DNA of 10,111 nt, taken from an uncultured Eggerthellaceae bacterium. GTDB lineage: Bacteria; Actinomycetota; Coriobacteriia; Coriobacteriales; Eggerthellaceae. Made by a program: the position numbers and the translations under genes. Of this stretch, positions 1 to 6,150 are shown piece by piece (the first letter of the stretch is position 1; the number at the start of each line of letters is the position of its first letter). The notes beneath the pieces were generated by a model. The model ran no database searches. It had not been told where the DNA came from and was given only the letters and a program-made list of their open reading frames with translations. Location of the stretch: the NCBI GenBank assembly GCA_946631805.1, contig CAMPAJ010000039.1, positions 1 through 10,111 of the forward strand. The letters run 5' to 3'.

Positions 1-18
1 GGCAAGCTTCAGCTTGCC
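1..18. repeat. Short perfect hairpin at left edge
   Basis: GGCAAGC and GCTTGCC form a 7-bp perfect stem around a TTCA loop. No T-run follows on the plus strand, and the minus-strand continuation lies outside the window. It could be part of a terminator for the minus-strand unit or for a neighbour beyond the edge, but this cannot be decided here. Confidence 0.45.
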
Positions 19-41
19 CCCGTGCATACTTCCAGAACTAT

Positions 42-70
42 TTCCTGAATGCGCGAAGCGCAGTCAGGAA
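42..70 (-). terminator. Hairpin downstream of the phosphotransferase gene, possible terminator
   Basis: TTCCTGA pairs with TCAGGAA, and a GCGC/GCGC inner stem closes a 3-nt loop, with only a 2x2 internal mismatch between the two stems. It lies about 140 bp past the stop of the minus-strand phosphotransferase gene, so it could end that two-gene unit. There is no convincing T-tract, so an intrinsic terminator is only a possibility. The rest of 71-207 shows no gene that I can support. Confidence 0.35.
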
Positions 71-207
71 CTCCCATCTTTCCTGAAATACACTTTGGTT
101 AGCTCGTGAGCCAAGCGAACACCCCGTACCTCCGCAGGCCGCGCTTTTCGGGGCGATGGGACTCACGTGGATACGCTCAACCAGGTTGAATAATTCATCT
201 TGGCGAA

Positions 208-1449
208 TTACAAACCGAAGCACTCGACGGCCAGCATGTGCATGAAGTCATCCGAAAGGTACGTCGCAAACTTGCGGGCGGTCTTGCTGGTCGTATGGGA
301 CGAGTCGCTCGATGCCGCCGTTCCACGTCCATCTTTCCCATACGTCAGAAGCGCCTTGCAAAACCACGTTGCCGAACGCAGCGCCGTCATCATGCGGAAC
401 GCCTTGAAACGCTCGTCGAAATTGCCCCGCGCGAACCGCCCGTCCACCGCGCGCCAGTAATCCTCGACGAAATCCCCCACCTCATCTGCGGGAAACAAGT
501 AGTCGCTATCCCAAAACGTCGTAGTGGGGGAAACGAAGTAGGCAACGTCCTGGGCCACTTCGCCAATGATGGGCCGTTCCCAATCCACGAACGAGCCCGG
601 ATGGGCACAGAAGCGTCCCGAGCCCGCTTTGGGTACACCGGACGCAGCAGCCTTCCCGGGCACCACGCCTGCATCAAGTGCGCCGGCCGCCGCAGTCGCA
701 GTAGGCATAACGGCCGTCTTGCGCACTTCGGGCACATCAGGCGCAGCAACGGCGTCTGGCGCAGTGGCCGCCTCAGCCGCAGCTGCAGCCGGAATCAGAA
801 AATGGGACGGCAGCGTCTCGGTGTTGATGATGTGGGTGCAATCGGCCAGGTCGCACGCCATGCGCGTCGCGGGCTCGGCGGCGGCGATGAACGATTCCAC
901 CCACTTCGTGATGCGCGCATCCTCGAAAGCCGACGCACGGTACACCCGAAAGCGCTCGAGGCATTCATCGAACAGGTTGCGCAGCGGGTCCTTCGGCCGG
1001 AACACCGGGCAATCCGCCGTGACAGGTACCGCATGGATGTCGGCCATCAGCTGGGCAGCGCAGCGTAAATCCCCCGGCCGCAGTGCATCGAAATCGAGCT
1101 CTTCCCCGTCGCAGAACTCGATGACGAGCGCTCCTTTCGCCGGTGCATCGGCGGAATCGTCCAGGTACATGGCGCGCGGCGTGCACCCACTTGGCTCCAA
1201 TGCCTTGAGCGCCCCGTATTCGTACGCGACCTGGTTCTCGTGAAACGGCTGCGTGGCCACGTTGATGCGCAGCACATGCTTCTCCCCCGTCGCCGGCACG
1301 ACGAACCAATAATTGAGGTTGTGCTCGCCCACGCCCAGGTAATGGGGCTCAAGGACATCGCCCTCATCGGCACCCACAGCTGCCCGCAAAGATGCATTAG
1401 CGTGCAAGTATTCCCGAGCCATGCGCTCGTTGTCGTCGCGTTGTCCCAT
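208..1449 (-). CDS. Phosphotransferase of the APH/choline-kinase-like fold with a low-complexity insert
   Basis: This 413-residue protein probably transfers phosphate from ATP to a small-molecule alcohol or amine in the cytoplasm; the substrate is unknown. It shows a Gly-rich N-lobe motif (GVGEHNLNY, about 39-47), a strand ending HVLRIN (58-63), a hinge-like ALVIEFCDGEELD (107-119), a catalytic-loop equivalent INTETLPSHFLI (208-219) and a metal-binding GSFVDWERPIIGEVAQD (285-301). The catalytic loop has Glu where classical APH enzymes have HGD Asp, and His where they have Asn; a related NTE version is known in some phosphotransferase families, from memory. Residues about 221-283 are an Ala/Pro/Val-rich insert exactly between the catalytic loop and the metal-binding Asp (D289), and 376-391 is another Ser/Thr-rich patch. 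The ATG is preceded by GGAGG at a short 3-nt spacing. It follows the phosphatase gene by 74 bp and is probably co-transcribed. Confidence 0.8.
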   Translation of the reverse strand: MGQRDDNERMAREYLHANASLRAAVGADEGDVLEPHYLGVGEHNLNYWFVVPATGEKHVLRINVATQPFHENQVAYEYGALKALEPSGCTPRAMYLDDSADAPAKGALVIEFCDGEELDFDALRPGDLRCAAQLMADIHAVPVTADCPVFRPKDPLRNLFDECLERFRVYRASAFEDARITKWVESFIAAAEPATRMACDLADCTHIINTETLPSHFLIPAAAAAEAATAPDAVAAPDVPEVRKTAVMPTATAAAGALDAGVVPGKAAASGVPKAGSGRFCAHPGSFVDWERPIIGEVAQDVAYFVSPTTTFWDSDYLFPADEVGDFVEDYWRAVDGRFARGNFDERFKAFRMMTALRSATWFCKALLTYGKDGRGTAASSDSSHTTSKTARKFATYLSDDFMHMLAVECFGL

Positions 1450-1523
1450 GATCCTCCCGCATTTCCGCCGCTGAACACGCTGCCAACCAAGCTAGTAACC
1501 ACGAACCGGCCCGCCTCGCGAAA

Positions 1524-2432
1524 CTACTTGCCCTCCGCGCACGCTACCGTGCAGCATGCGCGCACCCGCTGTATGCGCTCTTCATCAAATCCCAGCTGGT
1601 CGTGCACGAACGACGCCATACTCCCGTATTTCGCATCGATGGTCTCGTAGAAGGCGTCGAGGTTTTCCGAACGCGCCCTATGGGATTCGACGAGCTCGCG
1701 CGCACGCGCTTCGTCGCCATCGGTAAAGCGCATGAAACGTGCAAGCGTCTTATCATAGATTGTGTCGCGGTACACGTTGGTAGCCAGGTAATCTTCCAAG
1801 ATGTCCTCGCGGCTGGCACCCAGAATCGTCAGCACGAGCAACGAAAGCACGCCGGCGCGATCCTTGCCGCCGCTGCAATGCATGTACACCGGGCTACCGA
1901 TCGCCGCATGCGAGAAAACCACGTCGAGTGCCTTGGCCATCTGCCCGATGGTCAGCGGGTTGGGCAGCGCGCGGTAGAAATGGCCGGGGTCGCAGGCCAC
2001 ATCGCGTCCCACGACCTTGGTTCCCGCAGAGGGCTCGGTATACTCGATGCCCACGATGTCCAAATCGAAGAACGGGATGTGCAGGTTCGTTATGCCCGCC
2101 ATCTGCGCATCGGGCTTGGCCTTGCGCTCCCATCCGCAACGCAGGTCGATGACGCAGGCTATGCCCAGCCTGTCGCTCAATACGGCCTTGTCCTCGGGCG
2201 TCGCACCCGAAAGCTCCCCGCCGCGGAACAGCAAGCCCGGCGCCACCGCACGGCCCTCCCCCGTCGGTATGCCGCCCAAATCGCGTACGTTCGCAATCCC
2301 CCGCAACTCTGCGCCAGCCAGGCCGCCCGCGTCAGCGGGCCCTCGCAGCCCTACGCCAGCCAGGCCGCTCGCGTCCGCAACCCCTTGCAACTCTACACCG
2401 CTCAAACGTACCGCCTTGTCTTCCCGCACCAC
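1524..2432 (-). CDS. Tyrosine-protein phosphatase family (Y_phosphatase3/PtpB-like) with tandem-repeat N-terminus
   Basis: This 302-residue cytoplasmic phosphatase of the Cys-based CX5R type has an active-site loop HCSGGKDRAG with nucleophile C186 and R192; the Lys-Asp after the glycines is typical of the atypical LipA/PtpB-like group, which dephosphorylate phosphotyrosine or phosphoinositides. Supporting family marks are NVRDLGG (48-54), VIDLRCGWER (94-103) and the helix GASREDILEDYLATN (205-219). The N-terminus has three 14-residue tandem units, the last of which is the genuine family N-terminal motif. The start is uncertain: a stop lies two codons upstream of the GTG at 2432, no good Shine-Dalgarno precedes it, and a putative -10 only about 19 bp upstream would give a very short leader. 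A TTG further in is possible. It is the first gene of a likely two-gene unit with the phosphotransferase. Confidence 0.87.
   Translation of the reverse strand: MVREDKAVRLSGVELQGVADASGLAGVGLRGPADAGGLAGAELRGIANVRDLGGIPTGEGRAVAPGLLFRGGELSGATPEDKAVLSDRLGIACVIDLRCGWERKAKPDAQMAGITNLHIPFFDLDIVGIEYTEPSAGTKVVGRDVACDPGHFYRALPNPLTIGQMAKALDVVFSHAAIGSPVYMHCSGGKDRAGVLSLLVLTILGASREDILEDYLATNVYRDTIYDKTLARFMRFTDGDEARARELVESHRARSENLDAFYETIDAKYGSMASFVHDQLGFDEERIQRVRACCTVACAEGK
2268..2393 (-). repeat. Three tandem 42-bp (14-codon) units inside the phosphatase gene
   Basis: Three consecutive 42-bp units encode residues 14-27, 28-41 and 42-55. Each has the pattern [EG]-L-x-G-x-A-[DN]-x-x-[GD]-L-x-G. The first two share the tract GGCCTGGCTGGC. 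The third carries the conserved phosphatase motif NVRDLGG, so the upstream two look like degenerated duplicates of it. A partial fourth unit (LSGV) precedes them. Confidence 0.85.
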
Positions 2433-2450
2433 ATCTCAAACAATTTGTCG

Positions 2451-2475
2451 AGTATACCCGAGCAAAAGCTTTTGC
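2451..2475 (-). promoter_or_regulatory. Putative promoter -10 and operator palindrome for the phosphatase unit
   Basis: On the minus strand a TATACT (2456-2451) is a good -10 match. Directly upstream lies a 14-bp perfect palindrome GCAAAAGCTTTTGC (2475-2462), which occupies the spacer and the edge of a poor -35. A repressor bound there would block the promoter. Transcription would start near 2444, about 12 nt before the GTG, which would explain the missing ribosome-binding site. This is inference from motifs alone. Confidence 0.35.
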
Positions 2476-2598
2476 GGAAACTGCAAAGGCGCATTGGCCG
2501 TCAACGCGTTTCGCATTCGCCCCTCAATATACAAACGCCAACATACAAGCTTCCGCCGCAAACGTCCGCCACGAACAACAACATACCAAAATATGCTC

Positions 2599-2627
2599 TT
2601 GTCTTTTACTAGATTATGTCTTATAGT
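2599..2627 (+). promoter_or_regulatory. Strong plus-strand promoter (TTGTCT-17-TATAGT)
   Basis: TTGTCT (2599-2604), a 17-bp spacer and TATAGT (2622-2627) lie in a markedly AT-rich stretch. The dyad AGATTATGTCT (2611-2621) abuts the -10 box, as at the promoters at 4481-4510 and 7490-7519. Transcription would begin near 2634 and run through the two-hairpin element toward the HAD lipoprotein gene. Confidence 0.6.
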
Positions 2628-2633
2628 TAAAGT

Positions 2634-2743
2634 GGTCTGAAGCAGGTGGGTGTGTCTCCCTCCAATTAATGCCACCCACCCCTTCCTTGAACAACGGGCT
2701 GCTGCTTTCCTTCCCTCTTTTCTGCGGCAGCCCGTTTCTCTTG
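2634..2743 (+). ncRNA. Candidate small RNA or attenuated leader with two CU-rich-loop hairpins
   Basis: Just after the promoter come two hairpins. In the first, GGTGGGTG (2645-2652) pairs with CACCCACC (2673-2680). In the second, a 13-bp stem (2693-2705 with 2724-2736, one G-T pair) encloses an 18-nt pure pyrimidine loop and is followed by TTCTCTTG, like an intrinsic terminator. The first loop (CTCCCTCC), the linker (CCCCTTCC) and the second loop (CCTTCCCTC) are all complementary to Shine-Dalgarno sequence, a hallmark of many Gram-positive regulatory RNAs. The alternative is a terminator/attenuator in the long leader of the HAD gene 140 bp downstream. No known RNA family is recognised. Confidence 0.4.
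2693..2743 (+). terminator. Intrinsic terminator-like hairpin upstream of the HAD gene
   Basis: The 13-bp GC-rich stem AACGGGCTGCTGC/GCGGCAGCCCGTT is followed by a short T-rich tail. No plus-strand protein gene ends before it, so it must terminate either a short RNA or a fraction of the transcripts heading into the HAD gene. The large 18-nt loop is unusual for a simple terminator. Confidence 0.5.
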
Positions 2744-2841
2744 CACATCCACTTGGCTGCATTTGGCAGACGCGAACCCAACGGATTACCCTCGCACATC
2801 TCATGCTATCCTTTTGACGCAACGTCCATCGCAGATGTAGC

Positions 2842-2854
2842 TAAAGTAGCTTTA
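2842..2854. promoter_or_regulatory. Small inverted repeat upstream of the HAD gene
   Basis: TAAAG-TAG-CTTTA is a perfect 5-bp inverted repeat 26 bp before the ATG and just upstream of the ribosome-binding site AGGAGG (2870-2875). A TTGACG (2814-2819) nearby could be a -35 element, but no good -10 follows, so a second promoter here is weakly supported. Confidence 0.25.
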
Positions 2855-2880
2855 CGACCGCCCCGCTGCAGGAGGATCAC

Positions 2881-4191
2881 ATGCGAAAACAATTGCTCGC
2901 GTTCATGGCCGTTCTCATCATGCTGGCATGCCTGGCGGGATGCTCTGCATCGAACCAGGCTGCGCAAACCTCGAGCCAAACGGCCGATGGCGGCAGTCCT
3001 TCTGCTGCCGAGACGACGGGCCAGGCAAGCGATAGCGAGGCAGCTGCGGGGACAACAGGCCAGGCAAGCGCCAGCGCGGGGGCCGCAGAGGCTTCGGACG
3101 AGGCAAGCGAAGGCGAGTCAACCGCAGAGCCGCCGGGCCAGGCAGACGCTAGCATGAGCGCCGATGACTTGCCCACCCAGAACACGCAGGCGTCCTTCGC
3201 CTCGTGGAACGCCGACGCGGCATCCCTCGCAAAGCTCGTCGCCTACGTCCAAGCAACCACCGAAGAAGGCGGCGCGGGCTATGTGGCACCGGAGGACCGC
3301 ATCGCAGTGTTCGACATGGACGGCACGTTCATCTGCGAAAAGGCACCTGTATACATGGACTACATGCTCCTGTTGCATCGGGTCCAGGACGACCCGAGCT
3401 TCACCCCGACCGACGAGATGCGCGCGCTCTGCGACGACATCCGGACATCGGCCGACGAAGGGGTTCCGCTCAACGACGCCGACCGCGCCTACAAGAAAAA
3501 CGATGCGCTCGCCGAATCGTTCGCCGGCATGACGTTCGACGAATTCCATGCCTACGTCACCAACTTCATGGCAACCGAGGAGGTCGAAGGCTTTTCGGGC
3601 ATGACGTACGGCGAGTCGTTCTACAAGCCCATGCTCGAGGTAATTGAGTTCCTACAGGCCAACGACTTCAACGTGTACGTGGTCACCGCCTGCGAGCGCG
3701 AAGTGGTGCGCGCCGTGGTTGAGCCGCTCGGCATCGACGCGGCGCACGTGATCGGCAGCGACTGGGCCTACACAGCGTCGAATCAGGGCGGCGAAGAGGG
3801 ACAAGATTACACGTACGAAAAGGCCGATGACCTGCTCATCGCCGGCTATTACCTTGGCGAAACGGGCAAGACCAACAAGGTAATCGCCATACAACGCGAA
3901 ATCGGCAAGCACCCGGTCCTGGCATTCGGCAACAGCTCGGGCGATTTCGCGATGCTCAACTACACGCTCGACAACGACGAGAACCCCTCTGCGTCGTTCC
4001 TCGTGGTCGCCGACGACACGCAGCGCGAATACGGCGATGCCCAGAAGGCGGCCGACATGCGAAGCGAGGCGGATGCCGCCGGATGGACCGCCATTTCGAT
4101 GCGCGATGACTGGGCGACCATCTACGGCGATGGGGTGGAGAAAACGCAGCTCCGCGCCGACGAGACCCAGGAACTCGCCGAGGCCGCCTAA
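2881..4191 (+). CDS. Exported HAD-superfamily phosphatase lipoprotein
   Basis: This 436-residue protein has a lipoprotein signal peptide: basic MRKQ, a hydrophobic core, and lipobox LAGC with lipidated C21, so it should be anchored on the outer face of the membrane. Residues 22-105 are an Ala/Ser/Glu/Gln-rich linker with repeats TTGQAS, TTGQAS and PPGQAD. The catalytic HAD domain follows: motif I DMDGT (D145, D147), motif II Thr (VVTA, T269), motif III Lys near 330-333 and motif IV GNSSGD (D355), with a C1-type cap inserted at about 155-250. The layout resembles the phosphoserine/phosphorylcholine-phosphatase branch, so it probably releases phosphate from small organic phosphomonoesters outside the cell; the substrate is not shown by the sequence. 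The start is firm: AGGAGG lies five bases before the ATG. It is divergent from the phosphatase-kinase unit and appears monocistronic. Confidence 0.87.
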   Translation: MRKQLLAFMAVLIMLACLAGCSASNQAAQTSSQTADGGSPSAAETTGQASDSEAAAGTTGQASASAGAAEASDEASEGESTAEPPGQADASMSADDLPTQNTQASFASWNADAASLAKLVAYVQATTEEGGAGYVAPEDRIAVFDMDGTFICEKAPVYMDYMLLLHRVQDDPSFTPTDEMRALCDDIRTSADEGVPLNDADRAYKKNDALAESFAGMTFDEFHAYVTNFMATEEVEGFSGMTYGESFYKPMLEVIEFLQANDFNVYVVTACEREVVRAVVEPLGIDAAHVIGSDWAYTASNQGGEEGQDYTYEKADDLLIAGYYLGETGKTNKVIAIQREIGKHPVLAFGNSSGDFAMLNYTLDNDENPSASFLVVADDTQREYGDAQKAADMRSEADAAGWTAISMRDDWATIYGDGVEKTQLRADETQELAEAA

Positions 4192-4288
4192 GCCCCATCG
4201 CTTTGCACTAAAATCACCGCACATGGACTGGCCATGCGCCCGCCGCGGCGTGGACTGGTCTCAGTTCGCACCGGCCTCTCCCTCGTCC

Positions 4289-4401
4289 GCCCTGTTCAGG
4301 AGGGCGATGGGGCCGTTCGCTTGGCTTCGGCCAACCTAAGTGAATAACAGGAACAGTGCCTGCAAAATCGCTCACGACCCCATCGCCCTCCTGAACAGGG
4401 C
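4289..4401. repeat. 24-bp perfect inverted repeat with a UUCG mini-hairpin in its loop
   Basis: Bases 4289-4312 and 4378-4401 are perfect reverse complements over 24 bp, separated by 65 bp. The loop contains TTGGC-TTCG-GCCAA (4321-4334). Pairing continues imperfectly on both sides of the arms, and nine bases of the arm (CCCCATCGC) recur just after the HAD stop at 4194-4202. It could be a small MITE-like element, or a large bidirectional terminator between the HAD gene and the next transcription unit. No coding sequence is seen in 4192-4547; besides this repeat the gap holds only the promoter below. Confidence 0.8.
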
Positions 4402-4480
4402 TGCTGGGGACCGAACCGTAACGCGAGCTATCAAATAGGTACCGGGTACGTTCTGATACTCATTCTGACGCCAACCCATA

Positions 4481-4510
4481 TTGCCTTAATGTTGGATACT
4501 GTCCTATAAT
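4481..4510 (+). promoter_or_regulatory. Near-consensus promoter of the peroxidase-like/arsS unit (TTGCCT-18-TATAAT)
   Basis: TTGCCT (4481-4486), an 18-bp spacer and a perfect TATAAT (4505-4510) lie 38 bp before the start codon. The dyad GGATACTGTCC (4494-4504) abuts the -10 box. A second GTTATCCTAT lies about 4 bp past the -10 and partly repeats it. The ribosome-binding site is AAAGGG (4535-4540). Confidence 0.72.
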
Positions 4511-4547
4511 CGATGTTATCCTATCAACGAAGCGAAAGGGTTCAATC

Positions 4548-4886
4548 ATGGAAACGTATTACGATCCCGCAGGCCTTGCCAACTTCTCTGCTGACGGCGT
4601 CGGCTCCCTCTCCCCCGAGCTGTGGGAGAAATTCATGGGCTATTACGGCTCCGTCTTCGCCGACGGCGCCCTGACCGCGCGCGAAAAGGCGCTGATCGCC
4701 CTGGCCGTGGCCGCAGCGGTTCAATGCCCGTACTGCATCGACGCCTACACGAACACGTGCCTGCAGATGGGCTGCAGCGAAGAGGAAATCGGCGAAGCGT
4801 TCCATGTGACGAACGCCATCCGCGGCGGCGCGGCGCTCGCGCACGGCGTGCAGGCGCTCAAGATCATCCAGGACCAGGAGCTCTAG
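4548..4886 (+). CDS. Arsenosugar-biosynthesis-associated peroxidase-like protein (AhpD/CMD fold)
   Basis: This 112-residue cytoplasmic protein belongs to the carboxymuconolactone decarboxylase/AhpD superfamily of small all-helical proteins. The diagnostic stretch is EKALIALAVAAAVQCPYCIDAY, in which the CXXC (CPYC, about residues 62-65) and a following acidic/aromatic segment form the redox centre used by AhpD-type alkylhydroperoxidases. The helix VTNAIRGGAALAHGVQAL is also typical of the family. The subfamily that neighbours ArsS radical-SAM enzymes is named peroxidase-like by association; its exact reaction is not established. Both redox positions are ordinary Cys (TGC codons) here. It has its own strong promoter and AAAGGG ribosome-binding site, and arsS follows 262 bp later on the same strand, so the two are probably at least partly co-transcribed. 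Confidence 0.85.
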   Translation: METYYDPAGLANFSADGVGSLSPELWEKFMGYYGSVFADGALTAREKALIALAVAAAVQCPYCIDAYTNTCLQMGCSEEEIGEAFHVTNAIRGGAALAHGVQALKIIQDQEL

Positions 4887-4903
4887 AAGCCGCAGAAGCA
4901 ATC

Positions 4904-4953
4904 GGGCCGGAAGGCATGCCCTTCCGGCCCTTCCGGCGGCAGGGGCCGGAAGG
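4904..4953 (+). terminator. Two overlapping GC-rich hairpins after the peroxidase-like gene
   Basis: GGGCCGGAAGG (4904-4914) pairs perfectly with CCTTCCGGCCC (4920-4930) around CATGC. Alternatively CCTTCCGG (4929-4936) pairs with CCGGAAGG (4946-4953). Only TTT follows, so termination is probably partial or factor-dependent, which would lower arsS expression relative to the first gene, or the structure may protect mRNA ends. Confidence 0.5.
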
Positions 4954-4979
4954 CGTTTATGCGCCAGCTGCACCTCTGC

Positions 4980-5036
4980 CCCATTCAATTGCGACACTCG
5001 ATTTCCCACCCCCAACGAGCATCGCAATTAAATGGG
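4980..5036 (+). promoter_or_regulatory. Large stem-loop in the arsS leader
   Basis: Bases 4980-4994 pair with 5022-5036 with one mismatch (CCCATTCAATTGCGA type). After a 2x2 internal loop, CTCG/CGAG adds four more pairs around a C-rich 15-nt loop. TTTCCCA in that loop (5002-5008) can instead pair with TGGGAAA (5033-5039), so two structures exclude each other. This could be a regulatory leader for arsS. No known riboswitch class is recognised. Confidence 0.4.
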
Positions 5037-5148
5037 AAACGACGGGCTTCGTTGCCCCAGTAGTCGCCACGCAGCGCGAGACGGCTTCGCAACGGAGCAA
5101 CAAGTCGAAGACGTACCACCCCTGGTAAGACGAGATGAGGGATAAGCG

Positions 5149-6138
5149 ATGGCAGAGAAGACAGTACGCGAAGCCATGGCCGAGGTGCCGCCGTTTATCG
5201 GCATGGTGCCCGAAGAGCATCGCGTGACCAACGACACGCTCACGACGCTGCAGGTCAACGTCGGCTACAAGTGCAACCTCGCCTGCCGGCACTGCCATCT
5301 GGAATGCAGCCCGGCGCGCACCGAGGCCATGGACCGCGAGACCATGCAGGCCTGCCTCGACGCCTACGAGGTCGGCGGGTTCAAGTCGGTCGACATCACG
5401 GGCGGCGCTCCCGAAATGCACCCCGATCTGGAATGGTTCCTGCGCGAGTGGCAGAAGCGCGGCGTCAAGCCCATCGTGCGCACCAACCTGTGTATCCTCA
5501 CCGACCCGCAGTATTCCCACTTCGTCAACGTCTACGACGAAGTGGATGCGACGCTGTTCGCGTCGCTTCCCTACTACAGCGCCCGCAACGTCGACAAGAT
5601 TCGCGGGAACGGCACGTTCATGGGCTCCATCGAGGCGCTTCGCATGCTCAACGCCGTGGGCTACGGCGACCACGACGGCAACGGCGACACGCATACGATC
5701 ACGCTCGTGTTCAACCCGGCCGGCGCCACGATGCCGCCCGACCAGGCAACGATGGAGGCGCAGTACCACCGCAGCCTCACGCGCGATTTCGACGTGCACT
5801 TCAGCAACCTCGTCGCCATCACGAACAACCCCATCGGGCGCTTCGCCGAGGCGCTCAACCGCAAGGATAAGCTGGGCAGCTACCTCAAGCGATTGTTCGA
5901 CGCCTTCAACCCCGACACGACCGAGGGCATGATGTGCCGCGACCAGATAAGCGTCGACTACGCCGGCAACGTGTACGACTGCGACTTCAACCAGGCCATC
6001 GGCCTTAAAATCAAAGGCGCCCTGACCATATTCGACTTTGCGCGCGAGAAACAGCCCGCACGCCCCATCGTGTTCGCCAACCACTGCTACGCCTGCACCG
6101 CCGGTGCGGGCAGCTCTTGAGGCGGCGAAACGGCCTAG
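5149..6138 (+). CDS. arsS: Arsenosugar biosynthesis radical SAM selenoprotein ArsS (UGA 6118-6120 read as Sec)
   Basis: ArsS enzymes use a 5'-deoxyadenosyl group from S-adenosylmethionine to couple adenosine to dimethylarsenic, giving 5'-deoxy-5'-dimethylarsinoyl-adenosine, a precursor of arsenosugars. The [4Fe-4S] motif CNLACRHC (C42, C46, C49) follows VNVGYK. Other family marks are DITGGAPE (82-89), RTNLCIL, FASLPYYS, the LVFNPAG block, AITNNPIGRF, MMCRDQISVD (261-270), YDCDFNQ (276-282) and a C-terminal HCYACTAGAGSS. Cys-type homologues continue this tail with Cys-Gly; here the frame meets UGA and then encodes GGETA before UAG, giving a 329-residue protein with Sec at 324. A SECIS-like hairpin lies at the right distance. 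Some members of this radical-SAM family are known selenoproteins. The start is supported by GAGATGAGGG about 8 bp upstream. A standard gene call would stop at 6120 and lose the tail. Confidence 0.9.
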
Positions 6139-6150
6139 GTCTAGGTCACG
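6121..6150 (+). promoter_or_regulatory. Bacterial SECIS element for ArsS selenocysteine
   Basis: GGCCTA (6132-6137) pairs with TAGGTC (6142-6147), with one G-T pair, around the tetraloop GGTC (6138-6141). The loop begins 17 nt after the UGA, within the window expected for bacterial SECIS elements. The Escherichia coli fdhF SECIS also presents a GGUC apical loop about 18 nt after its UGA. The terminal UAG of the gene (6136-6138) lies inside the hairpin. SelB would bind here to deliver Sec-tRNA. Confidence 0.82.

Noticed and set aside
38..223. A 61-codon minus-strand open frame overlapping the end of the phosphotransferase gene
   Set aside because: It begins at a GTG inside the previous gene without a ribosome-binding site, contains the hairpin at 42-70, and shows no recognisable family.
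566..1243. A 225-codon plus-strand open frame opposite the phosphotransferase
   Set aside because: It is Ala/Ser-rich shadow coding. The minus frame carries the kinase-fold motifs and a ribosome-binding site.
2268..2393. 42-bp repeats as a CRISPR array
   Set aside because: The units are contiguous with no unique spacers, in frame, and end in a conserved protein motif.
2669..3157. A plus-strand open frame across the hairpin region and the HAD start, possible leader peptide
   Set aside because: There is no ribosome-binding site, and it runs into the HAD gene in another frame. The region is better explained as structured RNA plus untranslated leader.
4734..4745. Selenocysteine in the CXXC of the peroxidase-like protein
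   Set aside because: Both positions are TGC Cys codons and the frame has no internal UGA.
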